The position numbers and the translations under genes are program-made. A DNA stretch of 64,000 nucleotides, taken from the NCBI GenBank assembly GCA_022478985.1, contig JAKSZP010014535.1:62001-126000 (forward strand), given 5' to 3'. Shown here piece by piece: positions 45,131 through 56,764 of the stretch; position 1 is the first letter of the stretch; the number at the start of each line of letters is the position of its first letter. Source of the stretch: Massospora cicadina (lineage: Eukaryota > Entomophthoromycota > Entomophthoromycetes > Entomophthorales > Entomophthoraceae). The notes under the pieces are model-generated. The model was not told the origin of the DNA. It saw nothing but the letters and a program-made list of their open reading frames with translations, and ran no database searches.

Positions 45131-46390
45131 GATGCGAAACAGTCTAGAACCGCAGGTAACCAATTTCCTGAAGATAGACAGATGGTTTGGACAAGTCAGA
45201 TCTATGCGCGGATAATCCTGAATTAGATCCCCTTCATCAGATTGTGTACCAAGATGCAAATGCAATAATGAGATAGAAATCAAAGGGGATTGCCCCAAAA
45301 ATTATACAGGAGGTATCTCGCCCATATGCCTGACAGATAGTGGAGAAGGTCCAAAACGCCGAAGATGAGAATGACTTATTGAATACCAAACTAGATGGAG
45401 TTAATGTATCGATTCTAATTGGTACAATTTGAGAAACATTCCCTGATATATCAGCTCAGTTAATTTATACCCTGGATTTGGCCAATGAATCTGTTATACA
45501 TGCAGTAAAAAAGCTTATCTTATTTTTCCAATTGCATGTATACAGATATTTTTGTAAACTAAATCCCCGTCAGAGCAATAATTGATAGTGTAGCACCAAT
45601 CAATATAATATCAACCAAATTATTAAAGAAATTAAAGGCCAAACCAGATTTGGAACACCGGAAGCACTAAGGGATGGCAGGCCCTGACTCTACAACTTCC
45701 TGTGAGCTTATAGCGCTCTACCGCTATAGTTTGGATCCTTGGTTGTATTGGCACCAGCGATTGTTCTATCCAACCAGAATTACAACATACTCATTGTCAC
45801 TATCTTCATGTGGAAGTATGGGGTCAAATGTAACTTTAAAGAAGACAAGTTGACGATTCTGAGGCAAACGTTGCCACTGGTCTATCAATGCAAGAGGAAA
45901 ACACCCCTCAGTAGATAGAATTAAATTTCATCAACTTAGTCTATAAGGATGGAATATTACCTATCATTTACAAATTAGTCAGAAGAAAAGCCCAGAAATT
46001 ATCTAAATATGTAAACGAGAATTGTGGGATCCCAGTCTGTTCTAAGGAAGATGTCATAATCAAACTAGGAATGCAGCAAATTGTAGAGACTGGATTGACT
46101 TTGGAGATCCTGGAGCAGCTATATTTGGAAACCAAAGCTCCCTTGGCAACAATCAAGAATTAACCTTGGGTAGCCCCAGGAATTTTAATCCCTGGTCATG
46201 AGGAGATTTTGGTCCTTTTAGCTAATCTGGAAAATCTCTAATAAAGGTCAAATGACACTAGGTGGTTGCATTCGCCCAACTAAAACCAGTATTGGAGATT
46301 TGTTCCTTCCATGAATTCAGTGAATTGGACAAATTGGGACTTACAAAAGAAAATGACAGGATTATCCATATGCTAATCAAATAGTATCAG
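45131..46390 (+). pseudogene. Element D protease, DSG changed to DSV
   Basis: The run VRAIIDSVAPINIISTKLLKK has D-S-V at 45584-45592 where C has D-S-G; the Gly is structurally needed in aspartic proteases. Upstream are the linker pieces seen in C (QLIYTLDLAN near 45460). Downstream is the linker to RT (TSCELIALYRYSLDPW-like, 45700-45760; GHEEILVLLANL, 46196-46232). Multiple stops. Confidence 0.75.
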
Positions 46391-47400
46391 TTAGTCAGAT
46401 TAATGGAGGGCAAGAAAGATGAAGTTCTGGCCTTATTCAAAAATTACTGAGTTATTTTCGCGCAGGAGAACTATGATCTCAGGTGTGCAAATGATGTTTT
46501 ATACCGAGTCAATGATGGGGATGATGGGCTAATTTGATTGAGGCCTATTTGATGGTCCAGGGCGGCAGAGGCAGTTGTTGCTGAGAAAATTTTTAAACTC
46601 TTAGAGCATGGAATTCCCATACCATCGTCCAGCCCATGGGTGAGCCCTATAATAATAGTTAAGAAGAAAGACAGTTCAAATCAAGTTGTAATAGATTACC
46701 AACAGTTAATTAAAATCACAATAAAGGACTTGTACACCCTGCCTAGGATTAATGACACGCTGGATTGTTTAGGAGGAGCCAAGTTTTTCTCCACCATGGA
46801 CTTAATCTCTAGGATATTATCAGATAGACATGCCCCCAGAAGACCAAGAGAAGTGTGCTATTATCACAGCACAGGGGTTGTACCAGCTGACGAGGATGCC
46901 TCAAGGCTTATGTAACGCCCCTGCGACATTTTAATGGGCTATGGACATGATTTTGTCAGATTTGAAGCTGTCCTGTGTCCTGGTCTATCTGGATGACATT
47001 AATGTATTCAGCCAAACGTTTACCAATCACTTACAACATCTTGAGGAAGTATTCAAGTGACTGGCTTCAGTAAATCTCAAAATCAAGCCAAGAAAATGCC
47101 ATTTCACTAAAGAGGAATTAGAATACTTGGGATTCTTAATTAACGCCGAGGGACTTAAGCCCCAAGTCCAAAAGATAGAAGTGATTAATTGGATGTTGGT
47201 CCCCAAAAGCGTATGTGATATTCAAGTTTTCCTCAGAATGGTCAGCTACTATCACCAATTCATTAAGGATTTCGCAAAAATAGCCGAGCGCTTTTCCACC
47301 TATTGAAAGGCCCAAAGAAGGGATTCGTCTGGGGTGATGAGGCTTAACTTTCATTCAATGAATTAAGGAAATACTTGACAATGAGTCCGATTTTAAAATA
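46391..47400 (+). pseudogene. Element D reverse transcriptase, YLDD intact but frame broken
   Basis: RT begins with PIIIVKKKDSSNQVVIDYQ in the open piece 46640-46915, with FFSTMDLIS holding the first catalytic Asp near 46800. After a frame change, QGLCNAPATF occurs at about 46905-46930 and VYLDDINVFS at about 46981-47010, the only intact YLDD box among the gypsy copies here. LLKGPKKGFVWGDEA near 47305-47345 ends the connection. Stops and frameshifts prevent translation as one protein. Confidence 0.85.
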
Positions 47401-48058
47401 ACCAAATTTTGAGAAGCTGCTCATTATCTAATTGGATGCATCACTGAGGGCAATAGGAGCCATCCTTAGCCAAGTGGATGACAAGGGGGATGACACCCCA
47501 TGGCATATGTCAGCTGAACACTGTCAAAGGCCGAGAGGAACTATATGGTTATGGAGTGAGAATGTCTTGTGGTTATCTATGCATGGAAGCAGTTTTGAGT
47601 CTATATCCACGGAATGCACTTCAAGGTCATGAACAACCATACCTCTCTCCGATGGCTTCATAACTTTAAAGAACCAGAAGGGAGATTGGCGTGGTAGGCT
47701 TTGAAGTTACAGACCTATGACTTTGAGATAGAACATTGGGTGGGAGATAAGAATCAGAACGCTGATGGTCTGTCTAGGTTGCCAACTGTTCTTGCTGCGC
47801 AAGATCGTGCTGATGACCTATTCAAGCAAATGATCCATGGGGAATTGCAAAAAGAGCCAATCAAAATTCAAAAAGCGTTAAAAAAGGCAATGGAGAATAC
47901 TGAGCTCATTAATGGACAATTATTCAAAATAACGGATGAAAAGAAACTTTTATTTCCAAAAGCATTGGAATGCACTGAGATAATTTGGGCTGCCAACAAG
48001 GTTTTCATACATGGTGGGTTAAAGAAGATGCTCAAACATATCTGGCAATATTACTATT
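47401..48058 (+). pseudogene. Element D RNase H and start of integrase
   Basis: RNase H: LDASLRAIGAILSQVDD (catalytic Asp near 47439), then ALKLQTYDFEIEHWVGDKNQ and NADGLSRLPTV at 47700-47800. The open piece 47701-48150 continues into integrase with KVFIHGGLKKMLKHIWQYYY, ending where LINE Y inserted at 48058. The codons after that in this frame belong to LINE Y, so the last 30 codons are not D protein. The two pieces of integrase rejoin at 54125. Confidence 0.83.
48047..48058. repeat. Target-site duplication of LINE Y, left copy
   Basis: AATATTACTATT, repeated exactly at 54125-54136. Both encode part of the Tyr run (QYYYWES) of the integrase of D. Confidence 0.88.
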
Positions 48059-48155
48059 TGGAGGGATCTCTTTCTGCTAAGCATCACTTTTTAGAAAATC
48101 AATTCAGCCTGGAATTTAGCTCCACTAAAGGGATTTACGAAAACTATTAGCAAAT

Positions 48156-50494
48156 ATGGCGGAAAACCCGCAAAAGAACCCGCAGGCTATGCCAAACGAG
48201 CCAGCACCACCCCAAATGAAGCAACCCTCGGTTACCCACCTCAGGGTCAACCAGAATCACCCGCTCTCAAGCAGCAGACATGAAAGCAGGCACCACCCCC
48301 CAACCTGGAGCTACTCCAACTAGCGCCAGTTCACCTGATCGCACTTCTGCAACCTGCACGCCTAACAGCTCTGTGTGCGCTGCCTCCCACCAACCCGCTG
48401 GACCCCCTCCAACCAAGGAGGCCATCACCCACGCTGTTTTAATAGCGTCTGCTCAGTTGAATGCAACTCAGCTCATCCAGGCATTCACCTCCCCCATTGT
48501 GTCAGCTAATTCAGCCCCATCTTATTATTGCTGACGCCGTGTTTCTGGCTCCCTCCATGAGGGGCGATACCCAGCTACCTGGCCCCCAAATCCTCAGATG
48601 TAAGGTTGGATTAGCCGCACATTCTGGTTCACTAAGCACCAAATTGGGACAATCTACTCTTCCCAATGAGGATTCAAATGGTTCGGATTTTGGAACTTCA
48701 CACCAGTTCCAATCTCACCCGTCCCATTTAAGCCCCGTAATTGGCACTTCTCAAGTCGGCACTTTATCTCAATATGCTGAAAACGACCAATTCACCAATC
48801 AGCCAATGAGTTTTGCCCACGAAATCACAGCAAATACTCGGGCTGAATTTACCCAAATAGATTGGGATGGTGATGAAACATCTCCCTCCTCCCAATTGGC
48901 TGGAGTTAATTCCAATCTGGATGGGCCTCCCCAATCTAGCGAGGCCCAACAAACCGCCCCTCAATTTAATATGACGCCAGCAGCTGCTGTAACATTCCAG
49001 CAACAAGGGAACTCCGCAAACTTGTCCAAACCACCAGCTCACACTCAACCCACAATTGCAGCCCAAAGCAAACACAAACATACCAAAGAAGCCACTGGGG
49101 CGTGGCAAAAACCTCTGGCGCCAACGCTACCCAAAGCTGATCCCGTGAAGTGGCGTTTATTGCTGATGTTAATAAGAAATGGGCCGAAACTAGAGCGCAA
49201 AAAGCTCTACCTCGCTCAACCCTCTCCACGCAATTCGCCTTTATTATGGGCATAACCCTGTTTAATTCTATACAGAGGATTACTTCTCATACTTTGCAGC
49301 GATTGCGGAGACATTCCCAATTAACACCACCATTTATGAATCAGTGGAGGGCCACTACATCGATGTGGGCTTCACTGAAGCTGCCCTTGCTGACCATGCT
49401 GCCACCCTCCAGGTCATTATTCCACGCGGATCTCTTCGCATCTCCTGCACACGCTCTCACCTGGAGAAATTTCATGGGTTACTTTTTCCAACCTATCAAC
49501 GACTGTTGATCCTGAGTCTCTTAAACTGGCACTCCATCGTGGTTTAATGGAGTTTGGGTCTGTTTTTCAGTGGACTTTAGCATCCCCTCTTACTATGCTC
49601 CCACTCAAAGAGCTCGCACTGCTAGGGCGTCATTCATCCCCTCCCCCACTGTATCCCGCAACATTGAGGTTATTCCTCGTGTGGCAGTAGTTGGGGCATG
49701 CCCTGAGATATTTTTTGTTGACCCTGATCAGGCGCGCCCCGGTGTTCATGGTGTAACGCCCTTGGACACTTGTATAGTGGCTGCACAGCTCAAAAACAAG
49801 CCCTCTTAGCCACCACCCAGGGGCCTAAACCAGGCCAAAAACGATCCCACGTGGCTGCAGCAGCAATTCCACAACCCACACAATGGGTTCCCGTTCAAGA
49901 CCTGCCCCCTGAGGCCTTACGCCTAGCAGTTGAAACAGCTAACCCCACTATTGGTATGGGATACCTTCGCGCTCATGCCCCCTTCCAATGGGCACCCCCT
50001 CTAATCTCCCAGAGTCAACTCCCTCTCTCACCAAGCGCAAGGCATCTCCCACAGGGTGCCCCTCGTCAGCCACCCCCACTCAGGGCTCCGCGGCACCCCC
50101 ACCAACCTCCACCAGCAATTTATCGCATCAACCCTCAGCTCCCAATTGAGCTATGCCCACCAGCATGGACTGGCAACCCGCGGCCTGCGGTAGAAGTGCC
50201 ACCTCAAAGAGTCCTACCCCAACCCCACAGTCCATTTCGCGCGGATCCTTTGCAGTGTTGGAGGAAGTGAATATGGACTCAGACTCATCAAATGGGGACA
50301 CCGCGGAGGTCACCATTGAGCACCCTCAGGTCCTTCCCCTGCAACGGAGCGGGGGCAGCATCCTAGGCTGGCTTACTGGGTCCTCCGCCCCCCACCCTCT
50401 CCTTCCCCTCAGAACCCTCGACGCTCCTCACGGATTGCAGCTAATAGTCAAGCTAAAGGACTCAAAACTAGCCGCCTCACAGCAGCAGGTTTAA
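48156..50494 (+). pseudogene. LINE Y ORF1 (gag-like, intact CCHC knuckle)
   Basis: ATG 48156 gives MAENPQKNPQAMPNEPAPPQ; a frame change near 48250 leads to TRITRSQAADMKAG and then a Pro/Thr/Ser-rich N-terminal half through 48534 and 48540-49250. The central domain is in pieces (49150-49509: AFIADVNKKWAETRAQ; 49344-49547: VIIPRGSLRI). The knuckle CSWCNALGHLYSGC lies at 49743-49784, in frame with the open tail 49770-50270. The tail is Pro/Gln-rich. ORF1 ends at TAA 50492-50494. At least four frameshifts. About 780 residues, much longer than in family X. Confidence 0.82.
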
Positions 50495-50530
50495 GCGCTG
50501 GCAACCCCCAGGACATGGAGGGGAACAGCT

Positions 50531-53500
50531 ATGAGTCCCCATGGCAGCACCCTGGCCCTGCAATCCATCAACGCAAATGGGTTGTGGGACTTTAAGCGGA
50601 GAGCCCGCCTCCTCCAAAACTTCAGGTCAGCACAAATTGACATCGCTGCTGTCCAGGAGCCCCATATCCTCCCCCACGAACAATCTGCATGGAATGAACA
50701 GTTTGGAGGCAACTCCTTCTGGACAAACCATGCCGCCCTTATTGTTTTGAATCCCCGGGTTAAAACCCATTCTTTTTCACAATATCTAGGTGGCCGCCTC
50801 ATACTGGCCAAACTCACCACTCCTGACTTCTCCTTCTTCGCTGCAAGCATCTACCTGCCTGATGCAGGTCAGGAGCAAAATCGGCTCTTGGAAGAGCTCC
50901 TCCAACTCAATCTCCCACGGAATACAGTCCTCTTAGGAGATTTCAACACAACCATAAGTCGCGTCCGTGACTCTTACCCCCTGCAGCAAAGGAACGCCCT
51001 GGATCAAGTCGCCTCCAGGATTTCCTTCGCCTGAGTGGCTTTATAGATGCGCTTCCACCCTCCGCGTCTGGCCTAGGTTGCATGACTAGGATCCAGTATG
51101 ATGGAGGAGCTTTCCAGTCAGCGTCACGCATAGATATGGCACTGATTGGCCCCCTGCTAATTGGCCGCGTCTCCTCTCCCATCTCTCGTGACAACCATCT
51201 GAGTGATCACAGGTCACTCACCGTTGTCCTCACCACCACACTTAGACCGTCGCGTAGGTTCTGGCCTAGGGTTGCCCCAGCTCTTCTCAACAAATCCTTC
51301 ACTAAGGAGAAGCTGTCTATGACCATCCGGGAGACTCTCACCTCCCCCCCACCCCACCTGCTTGACCACAAGGCTAGATGGACGGTGACCAAGGAGGGCA
51401 TCACCCGCGTTGCTTACAACTGTGCCAAAGCCCAGATGACTGCAGCTCGCGCCAGAGTCAAAAGGGCGGAAGCCAGAAACAGACATCTAGAGAGAAACTG
51501 CCAGCCTTCGCCCTCTCCCAGATGGTTGGAAGGCTGGGAAGCGGCGCAGGAAGCACTCCGCTTGGAGCTCACACTGCAGGAAGAACGGGCAGCAAACTTT
51601 ACAACATCTCGTTACTATGCTCAATGGGAACGCCCCACCCGCTTCTTCTTTCAGAAACAGAAAGCCCGGTCAACAGCGCAGGATATTACTGCACTGAAGA
51701 TTGGCACTACAACCACTTCAGATAAGGAGGGAAATCACGCAGGAACTACACCGCTTCTACTCCAGCCTCTTCCATGCCACCCAGGTGGACCTATCGGACA
51801 TCCAAGACTTCCTGTGGCGGGCTCCAGAGCCGCCCATTGACCCACGAGCTGATGAGGCTCTACTGGAGCCTATTTCCATCCAGGAGGTGATGGAAACCCT
51901 TCTGAAATCCCCACGGCTTAAAGCCCAGGCCCAGACGGAATACCCTTTGAGGTGTACCTTCTGGAACCTGCAGTGATAGCCAGAACCCTCCGCGACCTCT
52001 TCGCTGCACTCTTGGTGAATGGCGAGGTCCTCCCCGACTCCAGAGGCTCAATCACGACCCTCATTCACAAGAAGTCAGACCTTGAGAACTTGGCGAACTG
52101 GCGCCCCATAGCGTTGATCAACACAAACCACAAGCTCTTCACGAAGCTTCTGGCCAACCGCATCACCAAATGGGTGTCACCTCGCCTCTCCCCATCCCAG
52201 CACGGTTTTATTCCGGGGAGGTCGTTATGGGACAACTATAATGACCTTCACGTGACTTTGACTGCTAACTCTCGTAAGGTGACTGGCTTTGTGGCTCTCC
52301 TGGATATGGAGAAAGCATATGATCGGGTAGCCTGGAAGTATATTGATGCTTCCCTGGCCCGCTTCCATCTCCCCGCAGCTAGGCGCTAGATATCAGGGCT
52401 CTATGACCAGCTCCAAACCAGAGTCCTGGCGCCAATGGGTTTTACAGTGGCAGTACCAGTTGGACAAGGTCTCCGGCAAGGGGACCCCCTGAGCCCTATC
52501 CTTTTTAACATCACCCTTGACCCCCTCTTGGCCTCCTTACAGGACAAGCTAACAGGGATTCTGGTCCCAGGTAAAGCCCCACACGCACCATGGCATTGCA
52601 GATTACACTGCCATTGCATTTGGCTGCCCTGGGGATGTTGCCCTCGCTGCTGTGACCATTGAGAGGTACACCAAGGCGTCCAACGCCATGGTCAACACCT
52701 CCAAGACAACAGTTGTACAGGTCGGCTCCCCCACCTTCCTCCCACCATTTGGTATTGATCCTGAGCGCGGCACCTTCCGTCACCTGGGCGTTCTCACCAA
52801 CTAACAAGGAGTTGCGCTAAAAGACAATGAGGACTTGCTCCTTGCAGCAGTTAATTCCAGGATTTCCAGCTGGAACCGGTGGCACATCACCCCCAGGGTC
52901 GAGCTCTGATGGCCAATGTGTTCCTCCTCTCCAAAGTCTGGTTCCTAGCGCACGTCTGCCCATTCACAGATGCCTTTTATACGCGGCTCAATGTACTCCT
53001 CCGCTGTTGGATCTGGGGCTCAAACCATCCACCAATGGCCCTCTCAACCATTGCCCGACCCTGCAATGAAGGGGGCCTAGGGCTTCTGGACACGCGATCC
53101 CACGCCACCACAATCTTCCTGAAGTTCCTATGGCCAATTGTCTGCTGGGACGCGACCCCCATGCCCCAATGGAAGCCCGCCCTCCGCCAGTCAGTGTCAG
53201 CAGCTCTGGGTCTTCCTAGAGCATCTCTGACCTCATTAGGGAGTGGCTCACAAACCACCCAGGCCATCGCCTAAAACCATCCTCATCCCCCTACTGGAAC
53301 CAGGCTCTTCTTGCCCTGAAACTAGTAGGCGCGCGGATCCACCATGCCTTCCCATACAGAAGGGACAGCCCTGGCCTCAGCCCCCGTCGCCATGCAATTG
53401 TGCACAATGGACAAGTTGTCACAACTCGCCTCAACCCCCAAGATCGTCCTCCCATCCGCCCAAGACTCCTTGAGCACCTCCCTCCCTCCGTGATATTTGA

Positions 53501-54017
53501 CCTTAAGGAATTGTGGAAGGACGTCTATCACCCCATCCTGTCAGCAAAGGTGTCCAACACCTTTTGGAGGGTGCTCCACTGTTCATACAGGACAGGGGAC
53601 CGGACTGGCCCTACCTTCCAGAGCCAAAGCTGCCCCCGCTGTGTGGAGCCTATTGACTCCCACCTCCATCGTTTTTTCACCTGTCCAGGTGTCGCCGCAT
53701 TTTGGCCAAAGGCCCGCGCGCTCCTCCATGCTCAGCCCTGGTCTGGACACCCTGTGCAAGACCTCATGTTTGAGCAGACATTGCCTGGTTGCCACCGACC
53801 CCTCCGTGTCCTCGCCTATGCCACAGCCATCTGGACCATCCATAACTCCTTCCTTCGTGCTGCCTTTGACCAGCAGGTGTGGACCCTTCCACACATGATC
53901 ACACACTTTTGGGTACACTTTGAGATGGCCCTGAAGGTCTGCACTATGTCGCCAACCCTCCCCACTCATTTGTCACTGCAGCACGGATCTGGCGCGCAAA
54001 CCCCCTCCCTTTCTTGA
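50531..54017 (+). pseudogene. LINE Y ORF2, endonuclease-reverse transcriptase, FADD changed to IADY
   Basis: Start ATG 50531, 36 bp after ORF1. Endonuclease: SINANGL, IAAVQEPH, ASIYLPD, LLGDFN (near 50935), SRIDMALIG (about 51124) and SDHRSLTV, so all catalytic residues are present though a stop near 51032 splits it. RT: LANWRPIALINTN, HGFIPGRSLWDN, LLDMEKAYDRVAW (52302-52340), LRQGDPLSPILFN (about 52470-52510). Motif C reads GIADYTAIA (about 52591-52617), with Asp replaced by Tyr. The C-terminal CPRCVEP-x5-H-x4-C motif is at about 53630-53690. Stops at 52387 and 52802, and further frameshifts. Confidence 0.9.
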
Positions 54018-54124
54018 TGCCTCCTCCCTCCCCTTCCCTCGCCTCAGGCTCTTTGGAGCCCAGGCGTAATTCAATAAACATCAATGAATCCCCCCTTGGG
54101 TTGGGACCATCTAGTACTAAAAAA

Positions 54125-54136
54125 AATATTACTATT
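54125..54136. repeat. Target-site duplication of LINE Y, right copy
   Basis: AATATTACTATT; see 48047-48058. The A run of the LINE tail overlaps its start. Confidence 0.88.
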
Positions 54137-55084
54137 GGGAGTCTTTGAGTTTTGATGTTGCCAATTATATCACCTGTTGCGTGGAATGTCAGATGCATAA
54201 GACACATAAGAATGTGACAAATTACCAATTAGTGAAGCCAGGGTTTGCGTGGCACACAGTTTCAATTGACATTTTGGGGCCACTAGTGCGAGTACATGTG
54301 GTGTACGTTACATAATAGTAGCAATCAACCACTTATTAGATGGGTTGAAACCTGAGCCTTGAGTCAAGCAGATGCCCTAAGTACTACCAAATTCATCCTG
54401 GAGCAGGTGGTATACCAACATGGGTGCCCCAACTGTTGCTGATCAACAATGGGACTAATTTTACCTCATTTGTAATTCTATGCCCAAATGAACTAATGGG
54501 AATTAAGGGCGGTGTCTGCACCCTATTGGCCCAAAATAAATGGAGCTGTGTAATGAGTCAATGGGACACTTGCCACTACAATAAAGAAGCTGATCTCGGG
54601 TAAAGCATCATCTTGGGTGTCTTATCTAAGTTCAGTAACCTTTGAGTATAATATCAGTTTCCATTTGGCAATGGGAAAAACGCCATTCAAATTATTGTAT
54701 GGTCGTAGAGCAGCATTGCTGCTGATTCTCTATTCAGCAGTGGAGCTGACTCTGGGGATGAGCGCAGATAAATATCTATATTGACTTGCAAACATAATAG
54801 TGGATCTCCAATCTCAAGCTTATAATAAAACAATCAAAAGAAGGATTTAAGCTAAAAAAGCCAATGATAAGAGTCAATCCACCCTTATGGAATTGACCGT
54901 TGGAGATCAAGTAGCCTATTGCAATACACATGGGTTTGGTCACCAAAATAAGCTAGATGCATTTTGGTTGGGACCATTTGAGGTTATTTCAAAAATGGCA
55001 AATAATGCCTACACAATCAAAAATATATCCAATGGTCATGTGATTAATAGAGTACACAGAAAATTTCTTAAAAAATGGTATTAA
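54125..55084 (+). pseudogene. Element D integrase, remaining part
   Basis: It resumes with YYWESLSFDVANYITCCVEC (zinc-binding Cys pair near 54180-54190), QLVKPGFAWHTVSIDILGPL with the first catalytic Asp at 54268-54270, then a degraded core. The catalytic Glu codon of NGxVE is TAA (54551-54553), followed by TGA. The end 54887-55084 is open: MELTVGDQVAYCNTHGFG, DAFWLGPFEVISKMANNAYT, HRKFLKKWY, a GPF-type C-terminus with no chromodomain. Confidence 0.85.
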
Positions 55085-55559
55085 ATATATATATATATAT
55101 ATTTAAAAATAATAGTAAAAAATGGGAAAAAAAGGGAAAGTAAAAAAGTTATTTTAAATTTTTAAAATTTTTTTATTTTTATGCCTTGGGTTGCGAATTG
55201 TGAGCTCTTCTTTGACGCCTCTGGGGGAGGGATGTTGAATGACGATGTTGTGAAAGAGGTCGCCAAAGTTGTTCTGAGATCAGATACTTGCAAGGGATAG
55301 AGCAAGCCAAAACCAAGTCCTTTGAGCCCGAGGTAGATTCTGCAAATAAGTACCATTGCTGGGAGAGCAGATGAGATAACCAAATCAAGTTGACTTGGGG
55401 CGTTAGACCTGGCAGGAAGGGAAAAGATACCTCTTTGGGTGGTGTGTGATGTCGCTCAAAAAAGATGGCATCCATTTCAGATAGATTGGCCAGGATAATC
55501 TCATGGTTTTAAGTATTGGAAGATGACATTTTTAGATGATAATCTGGTCAAGCGGGGGA
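55085..55559. other. Element D 3' untranslated region with AT microsatellite
   Basis: It opens with an alternating AT run (55085-55101), continues AT-rich, then holds TGACGCCTCTGGGGGAGG as in the 3' region of C. A minus-strand frame of 98 codons (55179-55475) has no recognised motif. It ends with the polypurine tract AAGCGGGGGA before the LTR. Confidence 0.55.
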
Positions 55560-56414
55560 TGCGTGGGAGCTTTCATATGACCACATTATCCAGCTTAAGA
55601 CTATTTAAGCTTCAATTAATTTAAAATGATTGGTTTATTTTATTTAATTTAGCTTATTGATTAAGCTTTAATATGTTGATTCATTATTCCATCTCTTTGG
55701 CTATAATCACTAATTAAATGGTTAATTGTCATTCACAGAGTATCAAATCTGATGAGAATTATAATTCCTATTTTGTCAAGGATTGTTGCTGACAATGAGG
55801 ATATGGTAAATTGGCTCAAAATGAGCAATTATCAATGGAAAATCATCAAATTTGGTAGCTAACATGTGGGCTGATACAAATGGAGATTTAAATATGCTAC
55901 TCCTCATGAATATCAGCTGGAATTATTTCCAAAGATTAAACCAATATCTCTTTTCTGTCAGCTAGGCATGCTGAGACCATCACAGATATCCCATTTCTGT
56001 TGGCAAGGCGTGCCAAGAATATCGTGGTTACCACAAATACCCCTAACACATGTCCTTCACCATTTTACCCTATAAATATTTCCTCACTTTATTAATAATA
56101 AACACCTTAGTACTTTGAATACTTTATTGTTTTCAATTGTTGATTGTTTACTTCAAAGTGAAGTTATGAAGAAGTAAATCCTGCCTAAGTGTCAACGCCA
56201 GAGTGAGGCCAAAGTCACTTAACTTATTATATCGTGCCAGAGTGAGGCCAAAGTCACTTGAATCCTTATATATTGCCAGAGTAGGGCCGAAGCTACCCAT
56301 TTATCTAAACTTGACTAGGCTAATTGTTTTCATAAAATTAGTAAATTCGTATTTAGTCCCAGAGTCAGTAGTTAAGCAAACCTGTGCACCAGTGAAAACC
56401 CCACGGTTTTTACA
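55560..56414 (+). repeat. Element D 3' LTR (855 bp)
   Basis: Pairs with 42040-42893. It has one fewer 42-bp unit (55951, 55993) but one more 39-bp-period unit of GCCAGAGTGAGGCCAAAG type (56197, 56236, then a degenerate one at 56275), so the two LTRs have nearly the same length by different repeat numbers. Confidence 0.9.
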
Positions 56415-56419
56415 AAGGG
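56415..56419. repeat. Target-site duplication of element D, right copy
   Basis: AAGGG, identical to 42035-42039. Confidence 0.85.
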
Positions 56420-56759
56420 AATTTCTGCAGACTTCATGTCACAAAAGGAAAGAATGTAAATTTCTGGATCTGAGAATGGATCAAGTTAGGCGGATAAGGG
56501 ATGAAGTCCCTACAGTTTACATCAACAGTATTTCGTTGAGAAGTACAGGTCTAGCATTAGACCATAATGGGTTATTTATTCAACTAAAGATAACTTTGGT
56601 CATATTAATATCAATCAACTATCAACTACTATCAGACAATGTGAATCAAGCACATATCAAACCTGTGCAGTAAGCAGTTTGAGCTTACAATCAGTAGAGA
56701 ACCCAGGATTGTAACATTTGGTACTTACGAGAAGAGTAGCCAACTCCCAATTTTTAACA
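56420..56759 (+). repeat. Element C 3' LTR, last part
   Basis: Continues 42039 and aligns with 33753-34088 (TCTGGATCTGAGAxTGGATC; ACATCAACAGTATTT; ACCTGTGCAGTA). It ends TTTTTAACA followed by CCCCT, the right TSD of C. A short open frame 56203-56673 spans the D/C LTR junction and is not a gene. Confidence 0.88.
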
Positions 56760-56764
56760 CCCCT

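Larger units (their letters stand above)
48059..54124 (+). mobile_element. LINE family Y, full-length copy (6.07 kb)
   Basis: 12-bp exact TSD, about 97-bp 5' UTR, ORF1 with a CCHC knuckle, ORF2 with endonuclease and RT, short 3' UTR ending CATCTAGTACTAAAAAA. It is more GC-rich than its gypsy host. It is clearly a different family from X: knuckle, endonuclease motifs and 3' end differ. It interrupts the integrase zinc-binding domain of element D. Confidence 0.92.
42040..56414 (+). mobile_element. Ty3/gypsy element D, inserted in the 3' LTR of C
   Basis: Net length is about 8.3 kb without LINE Y. LTRs are 42040-42893 and 55560-56414; the TSD is AAGGG at 42035-42039 and 56415-56419, exact. The PBS is two bases inside the 5' LTR and the polypurine tract AAGCGGGGGA directly precedes the 3' LTR. 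The two LTRs differ by roughly 20 changes in the first 250 bp by eye, so D is not recent. Its order is gag, protease, RT, RNase H, integrase. Confidence 0.9.
18664..56759 (+). mobile_element. Ty3/gypsy element C, split by nested insertions
   Basis: Net length is about 9.0 kb: two 1.18-kb LTRs and 6.65 kb internal. The 5' LTR is 18664-19025 plus 33271-34088 (split by element A); the internal part is 34089-40741; the 3' LTR is 40742-40987, 41442-42039 and 56420-56759 (split by a LINE fragment and element D). LTR starts TGTT/TGTG, ends TTTTTAACA, PBS two bases after the 5' LTR, and a polypurine tract AAGAGGGGGA directly before the 3' LTR. The TSD is CCCCT. It sits in the protease active site of element E. 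Confidence 0.88.

Noticed and set aside
55085..55101. Alternating AT run as a possible origin or promoter.
   Set aside because: A short microsatellite in a decayed 3' UTR; nothing else supports an origin.
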